From positions 1,307,001 through 1,371,000 of the forward strand of contig NC_134679.1 of the NCBI RefSeq assembly GCF_024713945.1: 64,000 nt of DNA, written 5' to 3'. Position numbers and translations under genes: made by a program. Shown piece after piece: positions 1 through 11,533 of the stretch. The number at the start of each line of letters is the position of its first letter. Positions within the stretch are counted from its first letter, which is position 1. The DNA comes from Dermatophagoides farinae. Its lineage: Eukaryota; Arthropoda; Arachnida; Sarcoptiformes; Pyroglyphidae. The notes under the pieces are model-generated. The model did no database searches. It was not told the origin of the DNA and saw only the letters and a program-made list of their open reading frames with translations.

Positions 1-1726
1 CCAAAAAAACAGTAAAATCTGAACAACAACAACAACAACAAAAAAATAGCGCATCAATTTTAATTGAATTTAATTCAAACATAAAAAAACATCTGCTGTT
101 TGTCTGTGTGTGTGTGTGTGTATACGGATGTTAAAAAGCAGATTTATCATGGCCTTAATAAATGATCATTGACATTTGCAATTATATGCAACATTTTTTT
201 TTCTGTCTTGTAATTATTTTTTCTCTGCTGTTTATCGATACTAATGATAATGATGATGATTATCGATTCGATTCGATTCGATTTGGATTTTTTTTTCTCC
301 TCGAAATCAATCAGATGGTCTATTGAAAATCATTGTATTATAGATGATTATAATGATAATGATGATGATGTTGATGATGACCACAACCATCGATGAAAAA
401 TCAATCAGTCAATATCAATTTTGATTATTTATTTTTTCTAGCTTGTTTATTGTGGGTCATCATCGTAATCATTTGTATTTTATAAAATCACAAAATATGT
501 CGTTTTGTTGCTTGTTACATGTGTTTTTTTTTGCAATTATACAACATTTTTTTTATTATTCAATGAAAGAATCAGCGCTGGATTTATAAAAAAAAAAAAT
601 CAAAATTTCAAAATCTGACATTCAATTCAAATGAAATGAAATGAAATGTGGCTAAAAATACATGAAAATTTTGTTTGACATTTGATTTGATTTGAAACAT
701 TTTTTTTATAATGACATTTTGTTTCGTTTTAGTTTTTTTCCACTCAATTTTAATACACGTAATTTCATGTTAATACACACACACACACACAAACACAAAA
801 CCAGTCAATCAATCAATCAATCAGGCGCACAGGCAGGCAAATAACAAATGGTGAAAGCGAGCCGCTAAATTTTGATTATTATCATCATCAATTGATTATG
901 TGTGTGTGTGTGTGCGTGTATGGTTTAGAGTACTATTCAACTGCTCTTGTTTGTTGATATGACGGAAAACCCCTTGGTTTTTTTCAATGAAAAAAAAGAA
1001 AAATAATAATTTCCGACATTCACTCATACACGCCCTTATGAAAATTTCCATTGTTGTCGTTGTTGTTTTTGTTGTTGTTGTTGTTGTTGTGAATCCGATG
1101 TAAATTGAATAAAGAATTTTTTGTATAAAAATTAAAGTTTTTTCATCATTTCTTTCTTTGGATTGAAAGCTAAGATCCTGAAAACGATAATGATGACCAC
1201 ATGTCAAACATTTTTATTTATTTTTATTTTTTAATATTCGTTTTTCATCGATTACAGCATTTGGTTTTGATCAACAACAATCTTTGGTCGTTGTAGCCAT
1301 TGTCATGGATGAGAATAATATGAGTGAGAGAGAGAGATGGAGAACAAGCGAATTGTCTATAGTGGATGAAACAACCAAAAAAAAAAAACGTCAATCATGT
1401 CCGAATAGTAACAAAAAAGTGGGGTATAATTTTCTTTTTTTTTCTTCAAATTCAAATTATCTTGATTTTTTTTTCTTGCTATTATCACTAATAATGATGT
1501 GTGATGTTTAAATTTTGAAAACGTAAATCAATTTTTTTTTTGGTTCATTCATGTCACAAAAAATGTAACTTCATTTATGAATTTATGAAATAAAATAAAT
1601 CTTTAAAATTGTTTAAATGTTTTGAATTCAAATTCGTTTGTTAATTATTGTTGTAAATATAATTGTTGAATTCAAAATGTTTAATGTAATTATTGATTGT
1701 GGTGGTGTTACGAGTTAATTTATTAA
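1..1726. other. AT-rich non-coding sequence
   Basis: No gene is visible. The stretch holds GT/CA tracts (about 100-120, 775-800, 900-915), GAT/CAT tracts, a CAA/TTG tract near 1060-1090 and many poly(A)/poly(T) runs. Short open frames here are Thr, Phe or Val runs created by these repeats. Confidence 0.6.
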
Positions 1727-1730
1727 TTAA

Positions 1731-1877
1731 CCCATCGACTACCGCCATAGACAGAAAAAAGGTCTCAAAATAGACCAACTTTTCGAATTTTCATGTGTTT
1801 TTGGCGCATATATGAGCCGCTGGTCTATTGTGGAAAATTTGAGTGGCACACATATGTGCCGCTTGGTAGTCAATGAG
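1731..1877. mobile_element. Short TTAA-flanked inverted-repeat element (piggyBac-like MITE)
   Basis: A 147-bp segment is flanked on both sides by TTAA (1727-1730 and 1878-1881). The left end starts CCCATCGACTACCGCC; the right end read on the other strand starts CTCATTGACTACCAAGC, so 12 of the first 14 positions match. The interior contains near-palindromic GCGCATATATG and CACATATGTG blocks. TTAA duplication with ends starting C(C/T)C is the known signature of piggyBac-superfamily elements and their non-autonomous derivatives. It is too short to code for a transposase. Assignment to piggyBac is inference from the ends and target site alone. Confidence 0.7.
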
Positions 1878-1959
1878 TTAATAATTGAATTACTCATTTC
1901 TGGTGTATTTAACACAGTAATGTTTAATCTCAACTTCTAACTTCTAATATTCTTGTCGA

Positions 1960-3090
1960 TAAAACAGATCAGGTAAGAGATTTGTTAAAAGAAATTCACA
2001 TTAATATTTTCCATGGTGGCATATTTTGAACAATAGAAGAAATTAAGAAAACTTTTATTATTCCAAAGTTATATTTTTTTTAGTGAAAAGTGTAATTGCC
2101 CGTTGTCAAAAGTGTCAAAGATTAAAAAGGGGAAAGCTTATGGTTTTGAACCATGTTAAGAAACGACAGCGCAGTTGTCGTAATTGCAAAATTATTACAC
2201 GAAAATGTTCTAATAATCGAACATAATCTAAATTTATATTCGAAATGTATTTTATATTTTAATGTCAAACTTGTTCTAAAAATTCAATTGGCTTTTTGAT
2301 TTATTTGCCGATATGTATCTCACTAAAATAATAAACTATTAAAATTCATCCTTTTTACCAATCGTTTTGTTTCTTAGTTTTGTATGATCGTTTGGTGAAT
2401 CAGAAGGTTGGATTCATCACAGAACCACCACCATTGCCTAAGGAAAGAATGCTAATACCAAAAAAAAGGCATTTTGCAACATCGGAATCGATTTATTCAT
2501 AACTAGAGAAATAAAAGAAATGAAAATCTTTTCCATGATTTTTGTTTGTGCAAACTCAAGAGCTGTCCATCTTGATGTTGTGCAAAATAAAGGAATAGAA
2601 TCCATATTTCAATGTTTAACCAGATTCATAAGTTTATATGGCATTCCAGAAAAAATTTGGTCTGATAACGAAAAAAGTTTTTCAACTACTAAGAAAATTC
2701 TAACAAAATTGATTTTCGCCAAAGAGAAAGCACAACAGAATTATAACATAAAAATTGGGAATTCAATCCACCAGCAGCACCATGGTACGGAGGTTTTTAC
2801 GAAAGATTAATCCGTTCAGTAAAAGAAAGTTTATCGGTTGTAGAAGTAAAGAAATATTCTCAAGAAAATTTTAGAACATTATTGGCCGAAATTCAGGGTG
2901 TTATAAATGACAGACCATTATTCAGAAGTTCCGATGGAACGTTTATCACACCATATCATCTAATTTTTGGAAATGAACGTTCAGCATTATTTTCATCGAT
3001 CAATATCATCAATTCGGAACATGATAAGTTATCAATATTATACGAAAAATTGGTTGGAAACATTTCTTTTCTTTCATTTAACTTGTAATT
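1960..3090 (+). mobile_element. Broken BEL/Pao LTR-retrotransposon fragment (integrase region)
   Basis: This is a fossil of an LTR retroelement. Recognisable parts are an integrase zinc-binding His/Cys region (about 1990-2130), the start of the catalytic core (about 2510-2700, with the SRAVHLD motif typical of BEL/Pao integrases) and the downstream core and C-terminal part (about 2780-3060, with the NDRPL motif). No LTRs, gag, protease or reverse transcriptase are seen nearby, so only an internal piece remains. It is interrupted in several places and includes unrelated sequence between about 2140 and 2390. It looks old and non-functional. Confidence 0.85.
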
Positions 3091-3640
3091 CTGTTTCTTT
3101 GTCATTTATCATTATGTTAGTTATAGATCCATTTATTATTATTCCACATATTATTCCGTTTTGTTGGTTATCAAATCAAATAAACTTTTCATTTTTATTG
3201 AACTCTGTTGAGTATAGTTGTTGCCGAACCTAATCGATGGGAAGTGTTGTCACTACCGTTTGACCACAACAACGACCTCATAGTAGTTGCACTTTTATAT
3301 AGTACCAAAGAGTATCGATAATGGGGAAGTGGAAGGAAAGAAAACATTTTCATTCTCTCATCAGAGAGTAATGTCAAACCTCTCTGTGTGTGTGTGTGTA
3401 TCGAATTGAAAATTGGAAATAACAACAACAACAACAACAACAGAAAAATTGGTTTTTAAAATTCGTGAGAAATGATCAATCATTTTATCGATCATTATAT
3501 CATCAAACATGATTATGACGATGATAATAATAATAATAACCATAATTGCATGATATATGAATGAAATGAAATCCAAATTGGCAATCCAAAGCACCGATTT
3601 GTTGTTGTTGTTGTTGTTGCTGCACACAAAAAAAATAGCC
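3091..3640. other. Non-coding sequence with simple repeats
   Basis: There is no gene evidence. The stretch contains a GT tract (about 3382-3398), CAA runs (3420-3445), an AAT run (3525-3540) and a TTG run (3600-3620). Open frames here are repeat-derived. Confidence 0.5.
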
Positions 3641-3677
3641 CTGTGTGTACACTACTAAATCGTAGTGGAGTGGCGAA

Positions 3678-3875
3678 ACTACCAAATCAGCTAGTACACT
3701 ACCAAATCAGCTAGTACACTACCAAAAACGATAGTACACTACCAAAATCGATAGTACACTACCAAATCGAATAGTACACTACCAAAATCGATAGTACACT
3801 ACCAAAATAGTGCACACTACCAAATCGAATAGTACACTACCAAATCGAATAGTACACTACCAAATCGAATAGTAC
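3678..3875 (+). repeat. Left 20-bp tandem array, ten units
   Basis: There are ten head-to-tail copies of a 20-bp unit whose commonest form is ACTACCAAATCGAATAGTAC; one copy is 18 bp. Variants change the middle (CAGCT, AACGAT, ATCGAT), while ACTACCAAA and TAGTAC stay constant. A partial ACTAC follows at 3876-3880. Confidence 0.9.
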
Positions 3876-4011
3876 ACTACTTTGATTTTTGACCTCTCCC
3901 CCTTTTTAATCCTTTCGACCTCCTCTTCATTATTTGTATTGAATTTAAATTTTATTGCAAAATTAAATGAATAATAAATGAAGTATAAATTATTTTTAAA
4001 AACAAAATATC

Positions 4012-4230
4012 ATGATAATGCACAAATTGTATTATGCTGATCCAAAATCCAACATTTTATGGTATGAATTTTTGTTGTCCAATAGAAAAGATATATTGTT
4101 CCGTTCTCCAAGTTCTAAATGTTTTCAACACAATGTCCGAGTTTACAAATCCCAAAAATATGTTAATATGGCAATCCGAATCATATCAGCGGCATTGAGA
4201 GATTTGACTACATGGCATTATACTAAATAA
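4012..4230 (+). CDS. Unidentified 72-codon open frame inside the repeat-bracketed unit
   Basis: This frame of 72 codons has mixed amino-acid composition, unlike the repeat-derived frames around it. It contains runs such as YYADPKSNILWYEFLLSNRK and ends LTTWHYTK. I do not recognise the family, and no further coding exon or splice site is obvious. It could be the remains of an element-encoded protein or chance. It is the only substantial non-repetitive open frame between the two arrays. Confidence 0.25.
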   Translation: MIMHKLYYADPKSNILWYEFLLSNRKDILFRSPSSKCFQHNVRVYKSQKYVNMAIRIISAALRDLTTWHYTK

Positions 4231-4300
4231 TTGAAAAGGATTAGTTGTAACCGTGGATTTTCAATTCAATTACATACCTGTTTGTTTTTTTTAAATAAAC

Positions 4301-4660
4301 TTTATTTACCCCTATATCTTAACAAAAAAAGGGGGAAAAACATGTAAATATTACAAAAAAAGAGAAAGAAAAAGAAAAAAAAATAAACAACAACAATTAC
4401 AAGTTAAAAATATTAGAAAAAAATATAAATAAAAATACCTGTGTTTGTATCGATGATTCTAAACGTGATTTGATTTCTTTATTTACCCCTATACCTTAAC
4501 AAAAATAGGGGGAAAAACATGTAAATATTACAAAAAAAAGAGAAAGAAAAAGAAAAAAAAAAAATAAACAACAACAATTACAATAAGTTAAAAATATTAG
4601 AAAAAAATATAAATAAAAATACCTGTGTTTGTATCGATGATTCAAACGTGATTTGATTTC
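4301..4660 (+). repeat. Tandem duplication of a 177-bp segment
   Basis: Positions 4301-4477 and 4478-4660 are near-identical copies, both starting TTTATTTACCCCTATA and ending GTGATTTGATTTC. They differ mainly by a few substitutions and by the length of A-runs. The duplication lies in the interior of the repeat-bracketed unit and looks recent. Confidence 0.9.
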
Positions 4661-5559
4661 CGTGGTCATTGATAAATTGAAATTGGTTGAGATTCAATGC
4701 ATCAACATCGACGGAAATCTGATTATGACTTGAAAATAGGAAGAATTTTTAATAGTAAAATAAAAATAGTTATATTATACTTAACACGTTCGTATTGAAA
4801 TACACAAAACAAACAGTTCAAATAATTATTGAACAATCAATCTACAACACATAGTAAAGAAAAAATCAGTTGTTAGCATGATTTAAAAACATAACTTATC
4901 TGGTTCTCTTTGATTGAAATCTAGCCGATATTGAATTCGATCTAAGACTCAAATACTAAACGAAAAGACATTTGTCGTTATCATTAATCAATTCAGATTC
5001 ATACTCTTGGATTTAAATGGGACAAAAGTCACGTCTTTAATTTCAACATATATGAAATCAAAAACGATAAAATATTCATTTCGTTTTTAGGAAACCAGAA
5101 CTTGTTCAAATATTTTATCTTTTTCCAAAAAACAATATTAATCTACGTATATTAGAGATTAGAGATATTTGTAAAAATATTAATTGATTTTTTATAAAAA
5201 AAAATGATGCAATAGTGCATGACACTTCGCATCTTATTATTTTAATAAATAAATGAATAAATGCCCCAATATTTTACAATATGTTTAATAACAACAAAAC
5301 ATTGTTACATATTTGCTCCAAAAATCAATCAGCTACTTACTATTTACCATGGCAAAAAAATAGAAAAAATATCAAAGTTAAACATTTCGAACATGAAAAA
5401 ATTCAATGTTGAAATTTTTTGAAACAGAGTATGATGATTGGGCATTTTTATAGTTGTTGCAATTATAAGTCAATACATGTATGAAATATATTTAATGCCG
5501 TTCATAGACAATGTTATAATGTTGTAATTTTTTAAATTGTTGTAAACTACTTTCAAAAA

Positions 5560-5892
5560 TGATAGTGTACACTACCTAGTTGAGGTCGTGTACACTACCT
5601 AGCTGAGGTCGTGTACACTGCCTAGTTGTTAAGTACTTATTCATTTGGTAGTGTGCACTACCATTTGCACACTACCTAGTTGTTAAGTACTTATTCATTT
5701 GGTAGTGTGCACTACCATTTGCACACTACCAACTAGTAATGTACACTACCTAATTGTTAAGTACTTATACATTTGGTAGTGTGCACTACCATTTGTACAC
5801 TACCAACTAGTAATGTACACTACCTAATTGTTAAGTACTTATACATTTGGTAGTGTGCACTACCATTTGTACACTACCAAATCGAATAGTAC
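5560..5892 (+). repeat. Right compound tandem array (20- and 54-bp units)
   Basis: Units again begin ACTACC. Long units of about 54 bp (ACTACCTA(G/A)TTGTTAAGTACTTAT...) each contain an internal near-palindrome GGTAGTGTGCACTACC. They alternate with short 20-bp units (ACTACCAACTAGTAATGTAC), and the array ends with ACTACCAAATCGAATAGTAC, identical to the left array unit. The first part (about 5560-5620) has three shorter GTACACTACC copies with TGAGGTCGT spacers. Confidence 0.9.
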
Positions 5893-5915
5893 ACTACATG
5901 CTTTTTTCTCTGTGT

Positions 5916-8900
5916 GTGTGTGTGTGTGGGTTCCAATGTTGAATTTTTTTTTTACCAAGTTTGTTTCCATTCGTTTTCAGTCATTTATCTATCTCTATCA
6001 ATCCTTATTACATTTATCTAATTCGTTATTTTATTTTCACAAGAGAAGTGAAATGAAACGAAATCAAACAAAAAAAAAATAAAAATTCGTTCAGGTCTGT
6101 TGATTGCTGATGATATGACATGGCCTGAAAAAAAAACATATCAGCAACTATGAGATCCTAGTTGTAATTCACCACATTCATTTATTCATTATGTAATCAT
6201 TACGTATTTTTCATTTTTCTCATAATAATAATAATGATATATAATGATGTAACAAAGGCGAAACACCACCCAGGTGAAACAAAAAAAAATAAATGAATGA
6301 ATGAATGAAATGGAAATGAAATTATAATAATTGACAAACTAGAAACATGATGAAACCCTATGATAATACCTGGGTTATTATCATTGAATTTTCTGATCTA
6401 CGTTGTTTTTTTTTTGCTTTGTTTTGTTTTGATTGATACACTCTCAACCGGCTTGTGCGTGTGGTGTCTTTTTTGGCCATCTGCCATTTTGAAATAAAAT
6501 GAATGAATGAATAAATATACACAGTAATCATTTTTATGGATCACGACCACGTGTCCACACACTTACTGCAACAACAACAGCAGCAGCAGTACATTTTTGA
6601 TGCATGTAGTACGTGCGTGTGTGAGTGACTCACTCTTGAATTCAATTGCTGCAGCACCATGAAAAAAAAGTTACTTTATTTTCAGTCCATGCCCGGGCCT
6701 GAATTCACTTTTGAACTTCATTTACAAAATTATGGACTCTTTGGTCTGGTCTGGTCTGGTGGTGGTCTATAGTGGTCGGTAGTAAATAAACTTCTCTCTC
6801 TCTCTCTCACTCGGGTAGATGGGAAATGTTTTTCTGGTTTTGGAAATGATGAATTTTTTTTGTTGTTGTTGTTGTTGATCATGTCTGGTTGTCATTGGAT
6901 ACTGATGATGAGAATGTGACAATTATTATGAATAATAATAATAAAAATAGAAACCAGGTTTTTTTTTGACTTGAAAAAAAAAATTTTTTATTTCTGGCCT
7001 TTCCCAAATGGGAATATTATCATAATGATTATATGGTGATGACATTGAGAAAACTCTTCTCTTCTTTTTTTTTGCGGAGAATTTTGTCATGTGAAACCAA
7101 AAATCAAGTTCAAAGTCAAAACAAAAAAAAAACATGAAAAACAAATGGGTGGATCTATATGGTGTGCATGGTATAATACCGGAGATCGGTATGTGTTTAT
7201 ATATTTGATAGATGTTTAGTAGTATTTAGTTTAGTCCAGTAAATCAAAAATGTTTGTATGAGTCATCCATATATTGATGACTATAGTAATTCTTGATCAC
7301 TGGTAAATAAATTCGATTATCACTTACACTCGTTGTCTGTCGTTTATCATTGACATTGACATTTCCAACGACAAAAAAAAAATCCATCAAATCTAGAAAT
7401 TGAATTCGAATTTTGATCAACTTATACGAGATGACATTCAATTCCAAAATATCGAGGCTATAATTATCAGGCTAATATCGATTCCAGGATTCTAGTCTGA
7501 AATACAACGAATAACAAACAAAAGTTCTTTATATCGAAATAACACAAATCAAATTATACTACACACATATTTGTTGATGATTCGACGACGATGTTTGTCA
7601 CGAGAAAAAAAAACACGGTTAATATTGGACTCATCCTTTTATTTCGTGTACTGGTCATTCGATTTATTACCAAATTACTTTCCGTATGTATGTGTGATCC
7701 CTAAATGAATTCCCGAATGTCGTTATTTATTTTTTTTTTTACTTTTCTCATCTTACCGACCAAAGCCGGACAAATCCTATTTGTATCAAATTAACGACCA
7801 TTTGAAAATTGTTAGTTTTGGTGTAATGTGTGTGTGTGCGTGTACAAATTTGAACTGAATGATAATGAGAATAATTCGCATATATAAATGTTTAAAGAAG
7901 ATTCTGCTTATTTAGTCCAAAAAAAATTTCATCTTCTTTGTTAATTGAATATATCCATTGAGAGAGACAGTCAGGTTTTTATTCTGGATTCAAACATCAT
8001 TTTTTTGTTCAAAAAAAACACATGGCCCTTTTTTTCTCCAGAATTTTTCATTTTGTATGTTTGACCTTTTTGTTGTTGTTGTTGTTGTTTCATCACCGAA
8101 TAGACATACACACGGACATACGGGTGGTTCATTCATACAATTAATTTTTTTTTTTTGGTGTTCGTCCATTGTTGTACAACATTCATTTTCGGTGTTTATT
8201 TGTGTGTGTGTGTCATTGGTCCTTTTATTTGCGTTTGTTCCAAACATATACAGTTTGTATTGTTGTTGTCGGTGAATGTACAATGTTTGTGTTTCCAATC
8301 GAATAGTTTTCCATAATATAAATATCGATAATAATGATTGGTTGTTGCTGTTGATGAATATGAAGCGCCCGTTTGTGGTGTGTGTGTAAATGGTAGATGT
8401 TCATCAATTATATGAGATATAACGTTGAAAATATAGGTTTTTTTACTGGTTAATTTTTTTCAGAAAAAAAAGAAACTTTATGGGTCTATAACTACTTGGG
8501 AGACAACCTTGTGTGGGTTTTATTTATTTATTATTATAACGACTTTTCATGGGATATGATATATAAAAATTTTTATTACAAACAAGTCTCTCTTTTTTTT
8601 GTTGTTAAAAATTATATTAACAACAGATGGGTTTCAAATAAAGGTGGATATATAGTCAATTTGTTTTGTTTTGGTTCTCGCACTGAACACAATATATATG
8701 AATATTGATGAACCTACGGGTTAACTAATTATAATTATCGCGTATATTGGAGAGCAATATCCAACCTGAGTTTTACATATGAAAAAAAATCGGATTTTAA
8801 AATTTCTGTCAATATCGACAAATCAGCATTTTTTTCTGGTAAATATAATCTTCATGTTTTTTTCATTTACTTCAAATTAATCCGGATGTTGTTTGTTGTC

Positions 8901-9794
8901 GTTATTGTCTGACGACTTTACTGATTACAATTCATTTCCATAGAATTTAAATCCAAGTTGTTCCCGTTGTTGTTGTTGTTTTTTTTTTGTCCACCAATGT
9001 TTGTGATTATTATATTATTGTGATGAATAACCGTTATCGTTGTCGTCGTCATCATCATCATCATCATTATCATTTTGAGTTTTCTCTTGTTAGCTGATGA
9101 ATATTTTAACCTACAGGCAACAACAACAACAACAACGATGACGACGACGACAAAAATAACAGCTGAGACTTTTTATATTTATATTGATGATCACTCATTT
9201 GAACAATGTGTGGTCATTATTTATTTCGATTTATATATAAAACCCAGCGATGAGAAGATGAATTTGATTTGGGACCATAAGGTCCCTTAAAAAAAAATGT
9301 TCTATTGTTGTTATTTATTAGTTGAATAGTCGTCTAGTTTCATGTCAAAAAGAGATTGTCTCATTGTAGTGATTGTGTTGAATTGAAAATTCAATAACAA
9401 CAACAACGACGATAACGACAATGACAACAAAAAATAAGGCCTATTGAGAGTCGAGTGGTCTATAATTTATAAAATAATATGCGATCAAGATAATCCACTC
9501 GAACAAGCAACGATATTCCGCGGTATGGCACACTATAGTACTACATAATCATCAACAATGTGTATTTTGATCGAGTTTCGTGTTAATTAAACTTTTCACA
9601 TTCTCTTGTTCTCAGTGTATGCATGTTTCACACATCATGCAGAAAATTTGATCCACTTATCAAGTTTACACATAATTAATTCAAACTAACTAACGTGGTT
9701 CTCACACAAATATCGTTGAAATTGATTTTGTTGATCGATTTATTGATTGATTGATTGATTTTTTTGTTTACAATTTTTCATTTTACGTATATAG
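5916..9794. other. Intergenic DNA upstream of the Ig-domain gene
   Basis: No coding exon can be supported in about 3.9 kb. The stretch is rich in poly(A)/poly(T), TTG, CAT and GT tracts. A 5' non-coding exon of the downstream Ig gene probably lies somewhere here, because a splice-acceptor-like TATATAG ends at 9794, 38 bp before the likely start codon. I cannot place that exon. Confidence 0.5.
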
Positions 9795-9831
9795 AATTTT
9801 TGGAAACCACCATCATTTTTTTTTGTCAAAT

Positions 9832-11533
9832 ATGGACACATCAATAATGGAATCATTGTCGATTATTTCATTATTAACAATATTGTTAATCATTACCGGT
9901 AGCATTGAAGCTAAAGTATCGATTAGACCTGAACCAAATGGTGAAGTAGGAATAATGTCCGGTGAATCTAAATATTTTCAATGTATTGGTTCAAGTAATA
10001 AAGAAAAATTGTATTGGATCAATCCACAAGGACAAGAGATTGTAAATGATCCAAATAATGGAATATATACGGTTCATATTGTTAAAAAGAATACGATCAA
10101 ATTAGAGCTAAAAAATCCAACGAAACAAGATTCTGGTGTTTATAAATGTGTATCACGTAATGAACAAAATCAAGAGATTTCATCAGCATTTTTCAAATTA
10201 CATGTATTCAATCCGACCGTAGTGAAAGCGCCAAAAGAATCGTATCAAGTTAATGAAGGTGATAATGTACGAATCGATTGTATGGTTACTGCAGATAAAG
10301 ATGCTACCATTGAATTTATGTGGTCATTTGGCCAATATGATCTTAGCCAAGATCCAAGATATCGAATTGAAATCAATCGTGATCGTTCACCAAATCCGGA
10401 TGAAATTCGTACCATTAGTCGATTGGAAATACGAAACGTAAGCAAAGAACATGATGGTAATTATGTTTGCGCTGTGGATACTACAAATCGTTTTATTTCG
10501 GATTCTAAAGAGCTCAAATTGACTCTTCGTGTTCAATGTAAGTGTTGAAGATAGATAGCTGAAAATGAATGAATTATTTTTTAATAAAATTGAAAAAAAA
10601 ATTTTCAGATAAACCTCGTTTTGATGAAAAAACACCATCACATATATGGGTTTCAGAAGAAGCTGTTCAACAAGGTGGACCATTATCGGTAAACATATCT
10701 TGTATTGTTTATGCTGATCCGGTAGCAACAATTGGTTGGTTTACAGCTGATAATCGTCCTGTTGATCATAATCGTAAGTTATTCGGAATGTCAATAAATT
10801 GAATAATAATTCCAATTAATGATTTAAACACACAAACAATACATACAGAACCAAGAGGTGGCGTTAAAACGAAAATCGTCGATTCAATTAACATGTCAAC
10901 ATTGATGTTGACATTTAGAAATATTGATGAAATACGAAATCCACGACCAAATTCACGTATTAAATATAAATGCCGTGCTGAAAACACACAAGGAGCTGAT
11001 AGTCGTTTGTTTGAGATTAAAATTGGCCGCATACCAGATTCACCGATGGTTGTCGGTCTTGATTATAAAGATGGAGCCATTATATTGGAATTGAATGAAA
11101 CGAATGTTGAACCACCAATCGATATATATCGTTTAGAGATATCTGATGAACAAGCTCATCTTTTTAATAAATGTAAGTGAACAAAAATGAAAATTACATA
11201 TCATCCAATTGATTGATTGATAAATCTAATTCGATTAATATAGCGAACGCAAAAGATAACACAACTTATGTGATTGAGACGGCATTACCACGCGGTGAAC
11301 ATAAAGTGAATATTTATGCTCATAATCCGGTCGGTTGGTCGGAACAACCATATTCAAGCTATTTCTTACAAGTAGTCAGTGCCGGTTATCGTCCATCATC
11401 AATATTATCATCACAATATTGGCCATGTTATCTATTTATACTAGTCATTAATATTATTAGTCTAATGCAATTACAATCATCTATTCATTTTGATCATCAT
11501 CATCATCATCATCAAACAGCTGTTAGCAAATGA
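9832..11533 (+). CDS. Ig-superfamily surface protein: three Ig domains plus one FN3
   Basis: The model has exons 9832-10537, 10609-10773, 10849-11172 and 11244-11533; phases agree and give 494 aa. A signal peptide (about residues 1-27, hydrophobic IISLLTILLIITG) is followed by three Ig domains, each with the Cys pair and the DSGVYKC, HDGNYVCAV and RIKYKCRAEN C-terminal Cys motifs. A fibronectin-III domain follows (RIPDSPMVVGLDY...NPVGWSEQPYS), then a C-terminal hydrophobic segment (CYLFILVINIISLM) and a short His-rich tail. This order is that of Drosophila Wrapper and Klingon (neuron-glia and photoreceptor adhesion, GPI-anchored), and also resembles a shortened Fasciclin-2. The tail after the hydrophobic segment makes a transmembrane anchor as likely as GPI. 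ATG 9832 was chosen because it precedes the signal peptide; 9847 is an alternative. Confidence 0.85.

Larger units (their letters stand above)
3640..5915. mobile_element. Unidentified 2.2-kb unit bracketed by 20-bp repeat arrays
   Basis: Two arrays built from units that start ACTACC and end GTAC or GCAC lie about 1.7 kb apart, and the last unit of the right array is identical to units of the left array, so both belong to one structure. The outermost sequences (about 3627-3660 and 5885-5912) resemble each other weakly in inverted orientation (CACACA, A-rich, AGC, TGT). The interior holds a 72-codon open frame (4012-4230), a 177-bp tandem duplication and short protein-like but interrupted stretches near 5085-5420. 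I recognise no transposase or other family. It could be a decayed DNA transposon with subterminal repeats or a satellite that captured unrelated DNA. Boundaries are approximate. Confidence 0.5.

Noticed and set aside
1739-1933. 64-codon minus-strand frame
   Set aside because: It overlaps the TTAA inverted-repeat element and has no protein similarity that I recognise.
3678-3875. CRISPR-like regular repeats
   Set aside because: Units are directly adjacent with no unique spacers, and the DNA is clearly eukaryotic.
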